The position numbers were made by a program, and so were the translations under genes. The notes under the pieces are model-generated. The model was not told the DNA's origin and ran no database searches. It saw only the letters and a program-made list of their open reading frames with translations. A DNA stretch of 64,000 nucleotides. Origin: an uncultured eubacterium 1-6 (lineage in GTDB: Bacteria > Bacillota > Clostridia > Lachnospirales > Lachnospiraceae). The number at the start of each line of letters is the position of its first letter. Position 1 is the first letter of the stretch. The stretch is taken from assembly GCA_903789595.1 (NCBI GenBank), contig CAIFEZ010000002.1, positions 131,109-195,108 of the forward strand, read 5' to 3'. Positions 25,578 through 34,146 of the stretch are shown piece after piece.

Positions 25578-26489
25578 ATGATCAAAGTAAAAGAAGAAAT
25601 TCTGAGAAACCTTCAGCAGAATATAGGGAATCCAGTTTCCGGCCAGGAACTGGCCGACCGATACGGTGTCTCCCGAAATGCGGTCTGGAAGGCAGTCAAC
25701 TCTCTGAAAAACGAGGGATACCCCATTCTGTCCGACCGAAAAAAAGGCTATTGCCTGAAAGAGTCCGCAGATCTGATCTCGGAGGACAGTATCCGTTCCT
25801 GGCTTCCGGAAGATATGTTTCTCACGGACGGTTCCTGCCGTCTGAAGATTTTTCCGTTCCGGGAAATCGATTCCACAAACCTGGAGGCACAGCGCATGAT
25901 CGCCGCTGGATTTTCAGGCGCAGCCCTGATCATCGCGGAACAGCAGACACAGGGACGCGGACACAACGGATCCAGTTTCTACTCCCCGGCTTCTTCCGGT
26001 CTCTACATGACGCTCCTTTTGCCAATGGACCTGTCTCTGACGCAGTTTCGGCTGGTAAGCTGCGCCGCTGCCGTCGCGGCCGTCGAATCGGTGCGGAAAC
26101 TGACCGGCAGGCTTCTGCAAATCCGGGAGGTAAACGATCTCTATGACGGCTCCCGCAAGGTAGGCGGAATCCTCTGTGAGGCGACCAGCAGCGATCTCGA
26201 ATCCGGAAAACTTCAGCAGGTCTGCATCGGCATCGGCATCAGCCTCTCAGCTCCCGCTTGTCCGGAAATTTCTTCAGCCGCAGCGCAAGGTTCCTCGGTT
26301 TCCCCGCAGAGTTCCTCGGATTGCCCGCAAACTTCCCGGGAAGATTCTTCCGCTTCCCCCGCATCGGTCAGGGACATATGCACGAGAAGCCGGCTTGCCG
26401 CACAGATCACCGCATCTCTGATGCACATGGATTTTGAGCACCCGGACACTTTTCTGCGTAAATACAGAGAGCGTCACTGCACTGTATAA
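25578..26489 (+). CDS. BirA-like protein: HTH plus biotin-ligase-like domain, divergent and lacking the C-terminal domain
   Basis: A 303-residue protein. Residues 1-65 are a BirA-type winged helix (SGQELADRYGVSRNAVWKAVNSLKNEGY). Residues ~88-225 resemble biotin protein ligase: EIDSTNLEAQR, then QTQGRGHNGSSFYSP where ligases have GRGRxGRxW, and IREVNDLYDGSRKVGGILCE where they have KWPND...K.GGIL. The following GIGIS has Ser in place of the usual Asn. A Ser-rich stretch (residues ~235-270) interrupts the fold, and the protein stops at RKYRERHCTV, without the C-terminal SH3-like domain. It may be a regulator or an impaired ligase. Confidence 0.75.
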   Translation: MIKVKEEILRNLQQNIGNPVSGQELADRYGVSRNAVWKAVNSLKNEGYPILSDRKKGYCLKESADLISEDSIRSWLPEDMFLTDGSCRLKIFPFREIDSTNLEAQRMIAAGFSGAALIIAEQQTQGRGHNGSSFYSPASSGLYMTLLLPMDLSLTQFRLVSCAAAVAAVESVRKLTGRLLQIREVNDLYDGSRKVGGILCEATSSDLESGKLQQVCIGIGISLSAPACPEISSAAAQGSSVSPQSSSDCPQTSREDSSASPASVRDICTRSRLAAQITASLMHMDFEHPDTFLRKYRERHCTV

Positions 26490-26572
26490 ACAGTGTCCGG
26501 AAAGCTGCATTTCACCCCCATTATATATAAACCGAAGACAGATGAAATTATAGTGCCACGGAGGCGATATAC

Positions 26573-27406
26573 ATGTACGAAGATTACTACTCTCATATTA
26601 CCGACATCGAAGCTGTTTTTTCACGAATCGGCCTTTCCGGCCTGTATCCCGGAAGTTTCAAGCCGGATCTCCCGCATCTGTCCGGGCTTATTCACGCCTT
26701 TCAGACGCACATCCCTTTTGAGGATCTGGACAGCTCCCTGCTCGGCGAATCCATCCGTCTGGACATTCCCGGTCTCTTCGATAAGCTGATTCTCCGCCGC
26801 AGGGGCGGTTTCTGCTTTGAATTGAACGGTTTTTTTGAACAGCTGCTGCGGGATCTCGGATATGATTGTTTTTCCGTATTCTGCCGCATTGTCCGCGGGC
26901 GGGACTACATCCCGCCCTGCACTCACAGGGGCATCATTGTAAAGCTTGATCAGACACGCTATTACTGTGATGTGGGCTTCGGAGGGCCATCGCCGTGCGA
27001 CCCGGTTCCGATTCCCGGTCCTGACGTACTCCCTGACGATGAGACAAGCTCCTCATCATGCCATAACACGGACACATTTTGGATAAAACGATATGACGCA
27101 GACTGGTGGACCTTAATCCGCACCGATGAGCAGCAAAAGCCGGAGAACATCCTGCAGTTCACTCTGCAGCCGCAGCCTCCGACCGCATTTATACCGGTCT
27201 GCTACTACTGTTCCACGCACCCGGAATCCCTGTTTGTAAAAACAAAGATTATCAGTCTTCGCACCGAAAACGGATCAAAAGCCCTCACCGATCAGCGCTT
27301 TACCATCCACAGCGGAAAAGCACACCAGTCAATGGTCATCGGCGACAATCGTGAATATCTGAAGATACTTGACAGCGAATTCGGCATACGCCTTCCTGAT
27401 CTTTGA
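26573..27406 (+). CDS. Arylamine N-acetyltransferase
   Basis: Transfers acetyl from acetyl-CoA to aromatic amines and hydrazines in the cytoplasm. The 277-residue protein carries the Cys-His-Asp triad: RRGGFCFELNGFF near residue 80 (Cys), CTHRGIIV near 117 (His) and YCDVGFGGP near 134 (Asp). IPFEDLD near residue 45 is the typical N-terminal motif. GGAGG precedes the ATG. It follows the BirA-like gene by 83 bases on the same strand and is convergent with the sensor kinase gene. Confidence 0.93.
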   Translation: MYEDYYSHITDIEAVFSRIGLSGLYPGSFKPDLPHLSGLIHAFQTHIPFEDLDSSLLGESIRLDIPGLFDKLILRRRGGFCFELNGFFEQLLRDLGYDCFSVFCRIVRGRDYIPPCTHRGIIVKLDQTRYYCDVGFGGPSPCDPVPIPGPDVLPDDETSSSSCHNTDTFWIKRYDADWWTLIRTDEQQKPENILQFTLQPQPPTAFIPVCYYCSTHPESLFVKTKIISLRTENGSKALTDQRFTIHSGKAHQSMVIGDNREYLKILDSEFGIRLPDL

Positions 27407-27416
27407 TCGCACGAAT

Positions 27417-28877
27417 TCAGATCTCAACCTTGCTTTCCAGCGTGAAGGAGAATGCCACGCCGTTTCTGTAGTTGGTGGCCCAGCATTTCTGCTGATGCGC
27501 ATCCATGATCGCCTTCACGATGGACAGCCCGATACCGCTTCCTCCGTATGCCCTGGTTCTGGCCTTGTCTACCTTATAGAATTTATCCCAGATCTTGTCG
27601 AGAGACTCCTCCGGTATCGGCTGCCCGCTGTTGAACACCGTTGTCGTCACGATTCCGTCCTTCTCGGTGCACGTGATTTCGATCCGGTCATCCCCTTCCA
27701 GATGGTTCAGGGCGTTCGTCAGGTAGTTGGTGACCACTTCCTCGATCTTGAACTCATCGCCCCAGACGTAGATGGGAGCCTTTGCGTTCAGGATGATCTT
27801 CGCCTTTTTCTGCTCGATCATCAGCTTCTCATGTGCCACCGCTCCGTTTATCAGTTCAACGAGTTCAAACCGCTCCATGCTGAGCTGATCGTTCCCGTTC
27901 TCCAACTGATTCAGCGTCAGAAGCTGACGAACCATATGATTCATCTTCTTAGATTCATCGATAATGACATCACAGTAGAAATCACGGCTTTCCGGGTCGT
28001 CATTGACATTGTCCTTCAGCCCCTCCGCATATCCCTGAATCAGCGCGATCGGCGTCTTCAGCTCATGGGACACATTGCCCAGGAACTCCTTCCGCATCTC
28101 ATCGATCTGGATTTTCTCCGCGATATCTCTCTCCAGCTTGGCGTTTGCACTCTTCAGATCGCTCACCGCCGTCTCCAGCTTATCAGACATAACGTTGAAG
28201 TTCTTCCCGAGCTCTCCGATCTCGTCCTCACCACCGCTGGTATAATGTGCGTCAAAATCCAGATCGGCCATACGCTTGGACAGGCTGTTCAGCTCCAGAA
28301 TCGGTTCGACAATCCGTTTCGTCACGAACCAGATGCTGATCGCGCCGATCACGATCGCCAGGAATCCGAGATACAGATAATATCGGACAGAGATCTGCGC
28401 AGCCTCCGCGATGCTCTGTGCCGGTGTCAGCACAAGATAATAATCACCGTTGTCAAGCGTCCCGTACAGTTCCAGGTACTCTATGCCCGCAAAGCGGTCC
28501 TGAATCCGGATGACCGAATACTGCTCCGTCTCCTTTACCTTTGCGTAGTTTCCCTCTTCCTTTCCCATGATCACGCCGAAAAGCCGCCCTGACATGGTCG
28601 CGGAGTTCCGCGAGTTGGTATCCAGGACACGCGAGATATTCGGGTCGGTGATCCCGTAGGTCAGATTGTTGATATTCGCGAACTTGTCGAAGGACTCCGC
28701 CATGGTGTCGCTGTCCGCCTCATTGGCCATATCGTAGCTGTCCACCAGTTTTCTCATCTTGACGCGCATATAATAGCTGTCAACAGAAAAATACTCAAAC
28801 ACACCGATCATCGCAATAAACATCGCCATAATCAGTATGAAAGTCAAGGCAATTCTCTTTCTCAGCGATTTTTTCAT
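27417..28877 (-). CDS. Two-component sensor histidine kinase with HAMP domain
   Basis: A 486-residue membrane kinase. Membrane segments lie at ~10-30 and ~168-188, enclosing an extracellular sensor of ~135 residues. A HAMP linker follows (~190-245: VTKRIVEPILELNSLSKRMADLDF), then the H-box VSHELKTPIALIQGYAEGL near 268 with the phosphorylated His, the N-box VVTNYLTNALNHL, and G-boxes around YGGSGIGLSIVK. The start codon lies directly after the response regulator stop. Signal unknown. Confidence 0.95.
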   Translation of the reverse strand: MKKSLRKRIALTFILIMAMFIAMIGVFEYFSVDSYYMRVKMRKLVDSYDMANEADSDTMAESFDKFANINNLTYGITDPNISRVLDTNSRNSATMSGRLFGVIMGKEEGNYAKVKETEQYSVIRIQDRFAGIEYLELYGTLDNGDYYLVLTPAQSIAEAAQISVRYYLYLGFLAIVIGAISIWFVTKRIVEPILELNSLSKRMADLDFDAHYTSGGEDEIGELGKNFNVMSDKLETAVSDLKSANAKLERDIAEKIQIDEMRKEFLGNVSHELKTPIALIQGYAEGLKDNVNDDPESRDFYCDVIIDESKKMNHMVRQLLTLNQLENGNDQLSMERFELVELINGAVAHEKLMIEQKKAKIILNAKAPIYVWGDEFKIEEVVTNYLTNALNHLEGDDRIEITCTEKDGIVTTTVFNSGQPIPEESLDKIWDKFYKVDKARTRAYGGSGIGLSIVKAIMDAHQQKCWATNYRNGVAFSFTLESKVEI

Positions 28878-29561
28878 TTATTTATCGTCCACTTCAAACT
28901 TGTATCCCATCCCCCAGATGGTCTTGATATAGTTGCCCTTGCTTCCCATCTTGCTTCTCAGCTTCTTCACATGGGTGTCAATCGTCCTCGCATCGCCAAA
29001 GTAGTCGTAGTTCCACACGTTATTCAAAATCTTCTCACGCGAAAGCGCGATACCCTGATTCTCCAGAAAATACGTGAGCAATTCAAACTCCTTGAAGCTG
29101 AGCTCAATTGGCTGCCCGTTTACCGATGCCTGGTGCGCCGATTTATTGATCTCGATTCCGCCCGCCTCCAGAATATCGTTCTGGTTCATTTGATTGGTTC
29201 TCCGGAGAATCGCCTCGACACGCGCCACAAGAATCTTCGGGCTGAAGGGTTTTGAGATGTACTCGTCAACACCGAGATCGAATCCCAGGAGCTCGTCTCT
29301 TTCGTCCCCTCTTGCCGTCAGCATAATGATCGGGACCTTCGACTCCTTCCGGATTTCCCGGCAGACCTGCCATCCGTCCATCTTCGGCATCATGACGTCC
29401 AGAAGAATCAGGGCAATATCCTTGTCCTCATAGAATTTGCCAAGTGCCTCTTCTCCATCTGCCGCTTCGATGACATTGAAATTATCTTTTACCAGAAAGT
29501 CTCTGACCAGCTTCCTCATCCTCGCTTCATCATCGACTACCATAACCTTTAATTTGTCCAT
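28878..29561 (-). CDS. OmpR/PhoB-family response regulator
   Basis: About 227 residues: receiver domain (VMVVDDEARM acidic pair, LILLDVMMPKMDG phospho-acceptor Asp, MLTARGDE, and the K in YISKPFSPK) followed by a winged-helix DNA-binding domain (ELLTYFLENQGIALSREKIL, RTIDTHVKKLRSKMG). The ATG at 29561 has AAGGAG ahead; the frame extends 15 codons further. It is the first gene of the two-component operon. Confidence 0.95.
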   Translation of the reverse strand: MDKLKVMVVDDEARMRKLVRDFLVKDNFNVIEAADGEEALGKFYEDKDIALILLDVMMPKMDGWQVCREIRKESKVPIIMLTARGDERDELLGFDLGVDEYISKPFSPKILVARVEAILRRTNQMNQNDILEAGGIEINKSAHQASVNGQPIELSFKEFELLTYFLENQGIALSREKILNNVWNYDYFGDARTIDTHVKKLRSKMGSKGNYIKTIWGMGYKFEVDDK

Positions 29562-29767
29562 ATTTATCACTCCTTGTCCCGAATATGCACAGGGACTCTC
29601 TTTCATACCATATCAAGTGTAACTCATCTGATCATCGTTTATTATAAGAATACATTGTGTAAAAATTGTGACGAACACGCCTGTCTCAATGAAAAAGGAT
29701 GCGGCATAAACCGTATCGCGAACCGTATCTGCGTAAGTTAGAAAAAGGAACCGCCGCATCTGCCTGC

Positions 29768-30484
29768 TTAGCCGAGTTGAACACGAATTGCTTTGAAATC
29801 TGTCAGCGCCTGCCGTCCGATTTTCACAATTTTCCTTACGTTTATGGAATTTGTGCCTCCCTGACGCGGCCGGAATGAAATCGGTACAAACTTCACCCTT
29901 CTCCGGAAGAAAACCCCGAAAGTCGTCAGCATAACGTTCGGAAGATTGTAATCTTCCGGCATCTTCGGCAGGAATTCCTCAAGATACGCCCTTGTCATCA
30001 GCCGGAACGGAGCGTTTGCGTCCGGCACCGACACCCTGAAGTAGTACCTCAGAATCAGGCAGAGCACCTTCTCTACGAATGCCCGGCTTTGTCCGTCGCC
30101 GCGCCTGATGCGGTTTCCGAAAACAGCGTCATATGACTTCCGCATCTCCCAGAAAGCTTCAAACTCAGCGGGATTTGTCTGCCCGTCGGAATCTGTCTGA
30201 AAGATATAATCTGCCTTCTGTCCCAATGCATACCGGTAGGCGAACAATACCGTCGGTCCGTGCCCGCCGTTGGGCTTGATCAGCGGCTGCAGAAGCGGTC
30301 TCGACAAAGCGAGCTTCTGCAGAATCTCATAGGTATCGTCCCGGCTCCCGTCATTCACAACCACAAGCCGCGATTTTCCCTCAGCGCTGTGCCTCTCTAC
30401 GACCGGATACCAGTCGCTGACGAGCCGGCGGATATTTTCCGATTCATTGTACGCCGGTACAACAATATAAAGTATGTCCTCCAT
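29768..30484 (-). CDS. Family 2 glycosyltransferase (dolichyl-phosphate mannosyltransferase-like)
   Basis: A 238-residue GT-A enzyme transferring a sugar from a nucleotide donor, probably to a lipid carrier or polysaccharide. VVPAYNESENIRRLV opens the fold, VVNDGSRDDTYE follows, and FQTDSDGQTNP is the metal-binding DxD-type motif; PRQGGTNSINVRKI is near the end. No transmembrane anchor is obvious, unlike many DPM1-like enzymes with C-terminal helices. It stands alone between the two-component system and ssrA. Confidence 0.88.
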   Translation of the reverse strand: MEDILYIVVPAYNESENIRRLVSDWYPVVERHSAEGKSRLVVVNDGSRDDTYEILQKLALSRPLLQPLIKPNGGHGPTVLFAYRYALGQKADYIFQTDSDGQTNPAEFEAFWEMRKSYDAVFGNRIRRGDGQSRAFVEKVLCLILRYYFRVSVPDANAPFRLMTRAYLEEFLPKMPEDYNLPNVMLTTFGVFFRRRVKFVPISFRPRQGGTNSINVRKIVKIGRQALTDFKAIRVQLG

Positions 30485-30691
30485 GACCTTCCCCTTGGTT
30501 TCGGCAGAATCCGCCGACGGATGCTGTATTATCGTTTATTTTAAACTTAGCGGAATCCGTTAAAACGGTCAATACCCAAAACAAATCCCCAACGCACAAA
30601 AATAGGCGCCAAACAACCCGCGCCCCGAAAAGGCGCCGGTCATCTGACGCTTACACAAATCCGAAGAATGCTGACGATTTGCCGACAAACA
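30485..30691. other. Intergenic region between the glycosyltransferase gene and ssrA
   Basis: No gene is supported. It contains a weak minus-strand promoter candidate (TTGACC with TAAGTT 17 bases away, near 30550-30580) and a GGCGCC-flanked hairpin near 30604-30636. Confidence 0.45.
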
Positions 30692-30740
30692 CAAAAGAAA
30701 ATCCCGGAAACCCTTGTAAATAAAGGATCTTCGGGATTTT
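30692..30740 (-). terminator. Terminator of ssrA (tmRNA)
   Basis: AAAATCCC (30698) pairs with GGGATTTT (30733-30740); on the minus strand the stem leads into TTTTCTTTTGTG. Confidence 0.85.
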
Positions 30741-30745
30741 GTCGA

Positions 30746-31099
30746 GTGGACCAGGCGGGAATCGAACCCGCGTCCGAAAACCTCTCTGTCCGGCTTCTTC
30801 CATCACAGTCAGTCTATTGACATTCCCTCTGCCGCACGCCGTCTGACAGGCTTACGGTTTCAGTAGCTTCATAAAATCTCCCATACCTCAAAGCTTTGGC
30901 ATGACAGTTCCCCGTCTTGGATAATGCCGGAACAGAAAGGCACGGGAACCTTCCTGCCCGACAGCTGCTTTAATTAAGCAGCAAGCGCGTAACTATCGTT
31001 ATCAGCGTTTAAATTTAATTGTCATGTTTTTACGTGGTCACGGCTTCCACGGATGGCTTCCCGGACTTCAAAATCCCCGTCGAAACCAGTACTAGCCCA
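30746..31099 (-). ncRNA. ssrA: Transfer-messenger RNA (tmRNA)
   Basis: Rescues stalled ribosomes together with SmpB. The tRNA-like ends pair (TGGGCTA near 31099 with TGGTCCA near 30747), with the conserved GGTTTCGACGGGG just inside the 5' end and a T arm GGTTCGATTCCC at the 3' end. The tag reading frame ends ...ADNDSYALAA followed by TAA TTA, matching the usual ALAA degradation tag. CCA is not encoded. The smpB gene lies directly upstream on the same strand. Ends are accurate to a few bases. Confidence 0.95.
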
Positions 31100-31126
31100 T
31101 ATTTTCATACGGCTGGCTGCGGATAT

Positions 31127-31154
31127 GCATCCCTGAAAGAGGGTGCATCCCTCT
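31127..31154 (-). promoter_or_regulatory. Overlapping alternative hairpins in the ssrA leader
   Basis: GCATCCCT-GAAAG-AGGGTGC (31127-31146) and AGAGGG-TGCAT-CCCTCT (31138-31154) share the segment AGAGGGTGC, so only one can form at a time. They lie between the ssrA promoter and the mature 5' end. Confidence 0.5.
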
Positions 31155-31234
31155 GGCTTATGAATATGAAACTATTCAGCGCATTGAGAGAACTGCACGT
31201 TCGCGAGATTGACGTGCTGAATAATATATTCTTA

Positions 31235-31263
31235 TATTTATCACAGCTTTCTGCTTCTGTCAA
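31235..31263 (-). promoter_or_regulatory. Promoter of ssrA
   Basis: TTGACA (31258-31263) and TAAATA (31235-31240) on the minus strand are spaced by 17 bases. Initiation would be ~130 bases before the mature tmRNA 5' end, implying a processed leader. Confidence 0.65.
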
Positions 31264-31303
31264 CGAATTTACAAATTCCGGATCCTGACTACGAATTTAC
31301 AAT

Positions 31304-31371
31304 TACTGTTCGCGGGATATCTGAAAGGCAGGGATTTCACAGCCCTGCTGCCATTCGCAAACTGGCTGTAA
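31304..31371 (-). repeat. Dispersed palindromic element between smpB and ssrA
   Basis: The 31 bases at 31313-31343 are the exact reverse complement of 47130-47160. The segment CCATTCGCAAACTGGCTGTAA (31351-31371, less one base) is the reverse complement of 7681-7700. GCAGGG and CCCTGC within it form a hairpin. Confidence 0.8.
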
Positions 31372-31375
31372 CAAT

Positions 31376-31843
31376 TTACAGATTCCGGATCTTGAACTCG
31401 CGTTCCGTCTCCCGGCGCATATCCTTCTTCGCGATGTCCGCCCGCTTGTCGTACAGTTTTTTGCCGCGCGCGAGGCCGATTTCGACCTTAATTCTGGAGT
31501 CTCTGAAATACACCTGAAGCGGAACAAGCGTAAAGCCCTTCTGCGCCGATTTCTGCTGCAGCTTCAGGATCTCATTTTTATGCATGAGAAGCTTTTTGAC
31601 CCGGAGCGGGTCGCGGTTGAAGATGTTCCCCTTTTCATAAGGGCTGATATGCATCCCGTAGATGAAAATCTCCCCGTTTTTGATGCCGACATAGGATTCC
31701 TTGATGGAGCATTTGCCCATCCGGCAGGACTTTACCTCTGTTCCGTGCAGCTCGATGCCGCATTCATATTTCTCATCGATGAAATAATCGTGATAAGCCT
31801 TTTTGTTATTCGCAATCAGCTTCGTTCCCTTTTCCTTTGCCAT
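31376..31843 (-). CDS. smpB: SsrA-binding protein SmpB
   Basis: Binds the tRNA-like domain of tmRNA and brings it to stalled ribosomes. About 155 residues with NKKAYHDYFIDEKYECGIELHGTEVKS, GKCSIKESYVGIKNGEIFIYGMHISPYEKGN and the basic tail KKLYDKRADIAKKDMRRETEREF typical of the family. The start at 31843 (MAKEKGTKLI) follows GGGAGA; 38 bases overlap the end of rnr, so the two are translationally coupled. ssrA lies 277 bases downstream. Confidence 0.96.
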   Translation of the reverse strand: MAKEKGTKLIANNKKAYHDYFIDEKYECGIELHGTEVKSCRMGKCSIKESYVGIKNGEIFIYGMHISPYEKGNIFNRDPLRVKKLLMHKNEILKLQQKSAQKGFTLVPLQVYFRDSRIKVEIGLARGKKLYDKRADIAKKDMRRETEREFKIRNL

Positions 31844-33983
31844 TTTTGTTCTCTCCCTCGTCCTCTTCCGCGAGGACAAAATCGATCTGGCGCAGCCTTG
31901 CGTCTGCCCGGACCGCCTTTACCCGCAGCTTCTGTCCGATCTCAAATACTCTTCCGCCCGTTTTTCCGGTCAGTGTCATTGTGTTCTCGTCGAAGATATA
32001 ATAATCCCCTTTCAGGGTCGACACATGCACCAGCCCTTCGATCGTATCCGGCCGCTGTACATAGATTCCCCATCCGGTGACGCCCGTTACCTGCGCCTCT
32101 GTCACCTCTCCGAGATGTCCGCTCATGTATCTGGCCATCTCGATTTTATTGGTTTCCCGCTCCACCTCGACGGACCGCCGCTCAAGCGCGGAGGATTTCC
32201 ATGCGACGTCCTCCAGAATCCGGCTGTAGTACGGCAGTTTTCTTCCGGACAGATTCCCGTGAAGATCATCCTTGATAATCCGATGAATCTGGAGGTCCGG
32301 GTACCGCCGGATCGGCGATGTGAAATGGCAGTAGTACTGAGAGGCAAGGCCGAAATGGCCGCCGTTCTCCGGCGTGTACCTGGCCTGCTGCATCGATCTC
32401 AGAAGCATGGAGCTGACCAGGGATTCCCTGGGTGTCCCCTCCGCGCTGCTGATGATCTTCTGCACCTCAGAAGGCGTGATGTGATGTCCCGCCTTCTCCG
32501 CCGGTATTCCCATCGAGCGCACAAGCTTCAGCGTATCCTCGATTTTGTCCTCATCCGGATTCTCGTGTGTCCGGTACAGAAAGGGCACCTGCTTGTCAAA
32601 ATAGGTTTTCGCCACCACCTCGTTTGCGGTCAGCATGAACTGTTCGATCAGCTTCGTGGCGGCTGTAGGATAGGAAGGACGTATCTCCACCGGGTGTCCC
32701 TTCCTGTCCAGACGGATCTTCGTCTCGGGAAACTCAAAATCAATCATGCCGCGCTCGTGGCGCTGTTTCTCCAGCTTTGCGGCCAGATCCCTCATATCAA
32801 AAAGCATGGGCAGGACATCCGCGTACTTTTCTCTGAGCTCCGCCGGATTTTCCGTGAAAATCCGGTCCACCTCCGAATAGGTCATGCGGTGTGAACTGCA
32901 GATTACGCTCTCCGTGATCCTGCTGCTGCGGATGTTCCCGTCCCGGTCCATTCTCACAATGCAGGACAGTGTAAGTCTGTCCTCTCCCTCATTCAGCGAG
33001 CACACGCCGTTGGACAGCTTCTCAGGAAGCATGGGGATTACGCGGTCCGCCAGATAAACGGAAGTTCCTCTCTTCAGCGCTTCCTTGTCCAGAGCGCTTC
33101 CGGCGGCCACATAATTTGTGACATCCGCGATATGCACGCCGAGAATATACCCCGAACCGTCCCGCTCGAGGGAAACTGCGTCATCGAAATCCCTGGAATC
33201 ATCCCCGTCGATGGTAATGATCTGCCTGGTTCTCAGATCAAGCCGCCCCGCGATGTCATCAGCTCCCGGAGAAACCGGAAATCCGGCCGCCTGATCCAGA
33301 ACCTTCTGCGGAAACTCGAACGGAACCCCGTACTCCAGCACAATTTCTGTGAGCGCCGTCGCCGGATCGTCCGGGTCGAGCTTGCGGACAGCATTCCGGA
33401 TCTCCGCGCTCATAACTCTGCTGCTCCGCGCGCTTCCTCCTTCCGCCGCCCCGTGTCCTCTTCCGCGGGATTCGTGGCCGCCGCGGCGGGAATCGCGCCC
33501 TCTTCGCTGAGAATCACCCGTTCCGGCGCCTCTGCCTCTTTCCCTCCAGTGATAATCCTGCTCACCGGCGGACGCAGCGCTCTCTCCTTCCCGGAAATCA
33601 AAGCCTTCGCTCTTCTTTCCGGATTCTCTGTGAAAACGCAGGTCCTCATGAGCCGGATGAAATGCAGAATCCGCGGATCCGGCTTTTTCTGCTGCATCGC
33701 CGGGCCTTACCTTCTCATAGCGACCCTCCTTATCCTTCCGGACCTTATGCTCCTGAACCAGCGTGTCCAGCGCCTCCATCATATCCTTGACCTTTGCCTT
33801 CGGAACGTCCAGAAGGAACGCGATATCTTTCGCCCGCATCGGATTGTAATTCTTCGATCCGATCAGGTCGAGAAGCATCTTCTGTTCCTTCTTCCTCGCC
33901 GCCTGCTTCCTGCCCGGACGGCGGCTGTGCATCTTCCCCTGTCCTCTGTCTTCAAAATCCTTATCATTTCTGTAATTTTTCAT
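31806..33983 (-). CDS. rnr: Ribonuclease R with Arg/Gly-rich segment in place of cold-shock domains
   Basis: 3'-5' exoribonuclease degrading structured RNA and, with tmRNA-SmpB, faulty messages. About 725 residues from the ATG at 33983 (AAAGGTG ahead; the frame extends to 34079). An N-terminal winged helix (~35-92) is followed by ~95 residues rich in Arg, Gly, Ser and His (RERGRGAGTG, RRGRDSRRGGHESRGRGHG). The RNB domain begins at RLDLRTRQIITIDGDDSRDFDDAVSLE with the catalytic Asp cluster, and an S1 domain (VTEAQVTGVTGWGIYVQRP) ends the protein. I see none of the GFGFV/DIFI-type cold-shock motifs normally between helix domain and RNB. Charged tail at the end. Confidence 0.9.
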   Translation of the reverse strand: MKNYRNDKDFEDRGQGKMHSRRPGRKQAARKKEQKMLLDLIGSKNYNPMRAKDIAFLLDVPKAKVKDMMEALDTLVQEHKVRKDKEGRYEKVRPGDAAEKAGSADSAFHPAHEDLRFHRESGKKSEGFDFREGESAASAGEQDYHWRERGRGAGTGDSQRRGRDSRRGGHESRGRGHGAAEGGSARSSRVMSAEIRNAVRKLDPDDPATALTEIVLEYGVPFEFPQKVLDQAAGFPVSPGADDIAGRLDLRTRQIITIDGDDSRDFDDAVSLERDGSGYILGVHIADVTNYVAAGSALDKEALKRGTSVYLADRVIPMLPEKLSNGVCSLNEGEDRLTLSCIVRMDRDGNIRSSRITESVICSSHRMTYSEVDRIFTENPAELREKYADVLPMLFDMRDLAAKLEKQRHERGMIDFEFPETKIRLDRKGHPVEIRPSYPTAATKLIEQFMLTANEVVAKTYFDKQVPFLYRTHENPDEDKIEDTLKLVRSMGIPAEKAGHHITPSEVQKIISSAEGTPRESLVSSMLLRSMQQARYTPENGGHFGLASQYYCHFTSPIRRYPDLQIHRIIKDDLHGNLSGRKLPYYSRILEDVAWKSSALERRSVEVERETNKIEMARYMSGHLGEVTEAQVTGVTGWGIYVQRPDTIEGLVHVSTLKGDYYIFDENTMTLTGKTGGRVFEIGQKLRVKAVRADARLRQIDFVLAEEDEGENKNGKGKGNEADCE

Positions 33984-34103
33984 AATCACCTTTACTGACT
34001 GCTGCCGCTCCCGCTTATCTGCCCCGTCAAGGATTTCAGATATGTCGTGAACACTGAGTATTTGCCGATTATTGTTCATCCGCTATGCCGTTACATAAAG
34101 AAA

Positions 34104-34129
34104 GGCTGCTGCATCGATCTGCAACAGCC
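34104..34129 (-). terminator. Attenuator-like hairpin between secG and rnr
   Basis: GGCTGTTGCAG pairs with GCAGCAGCC around a 6-base loop and is followed on the minus strand by TTTCTTT. It sits just upstream of rnr, so it may limit read-through from secG. Confidence 0.65.
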
Positions 34130-34146
34130 ATAACATGTCCTATTCA

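Noticed and set aside
26490-26572. Frameshifted remainder of the BirA-like C-terminal domain
   Set aside because: Downstream frames show no BirA C-terminal pattern, and the next gene has its own ribosome site, so the protein seems to end naturally.
33410-33697. Frameshift in rnr hiding the cold-shock domains
   Set aside because: The alternative minus-strand frame over the RG-rich stretch shows no cold-shock motifs, and the main frame continues cleanly into the RNB domain, so substitution is more likely than an error. A reading error cannot be fully excluded without other genomes.
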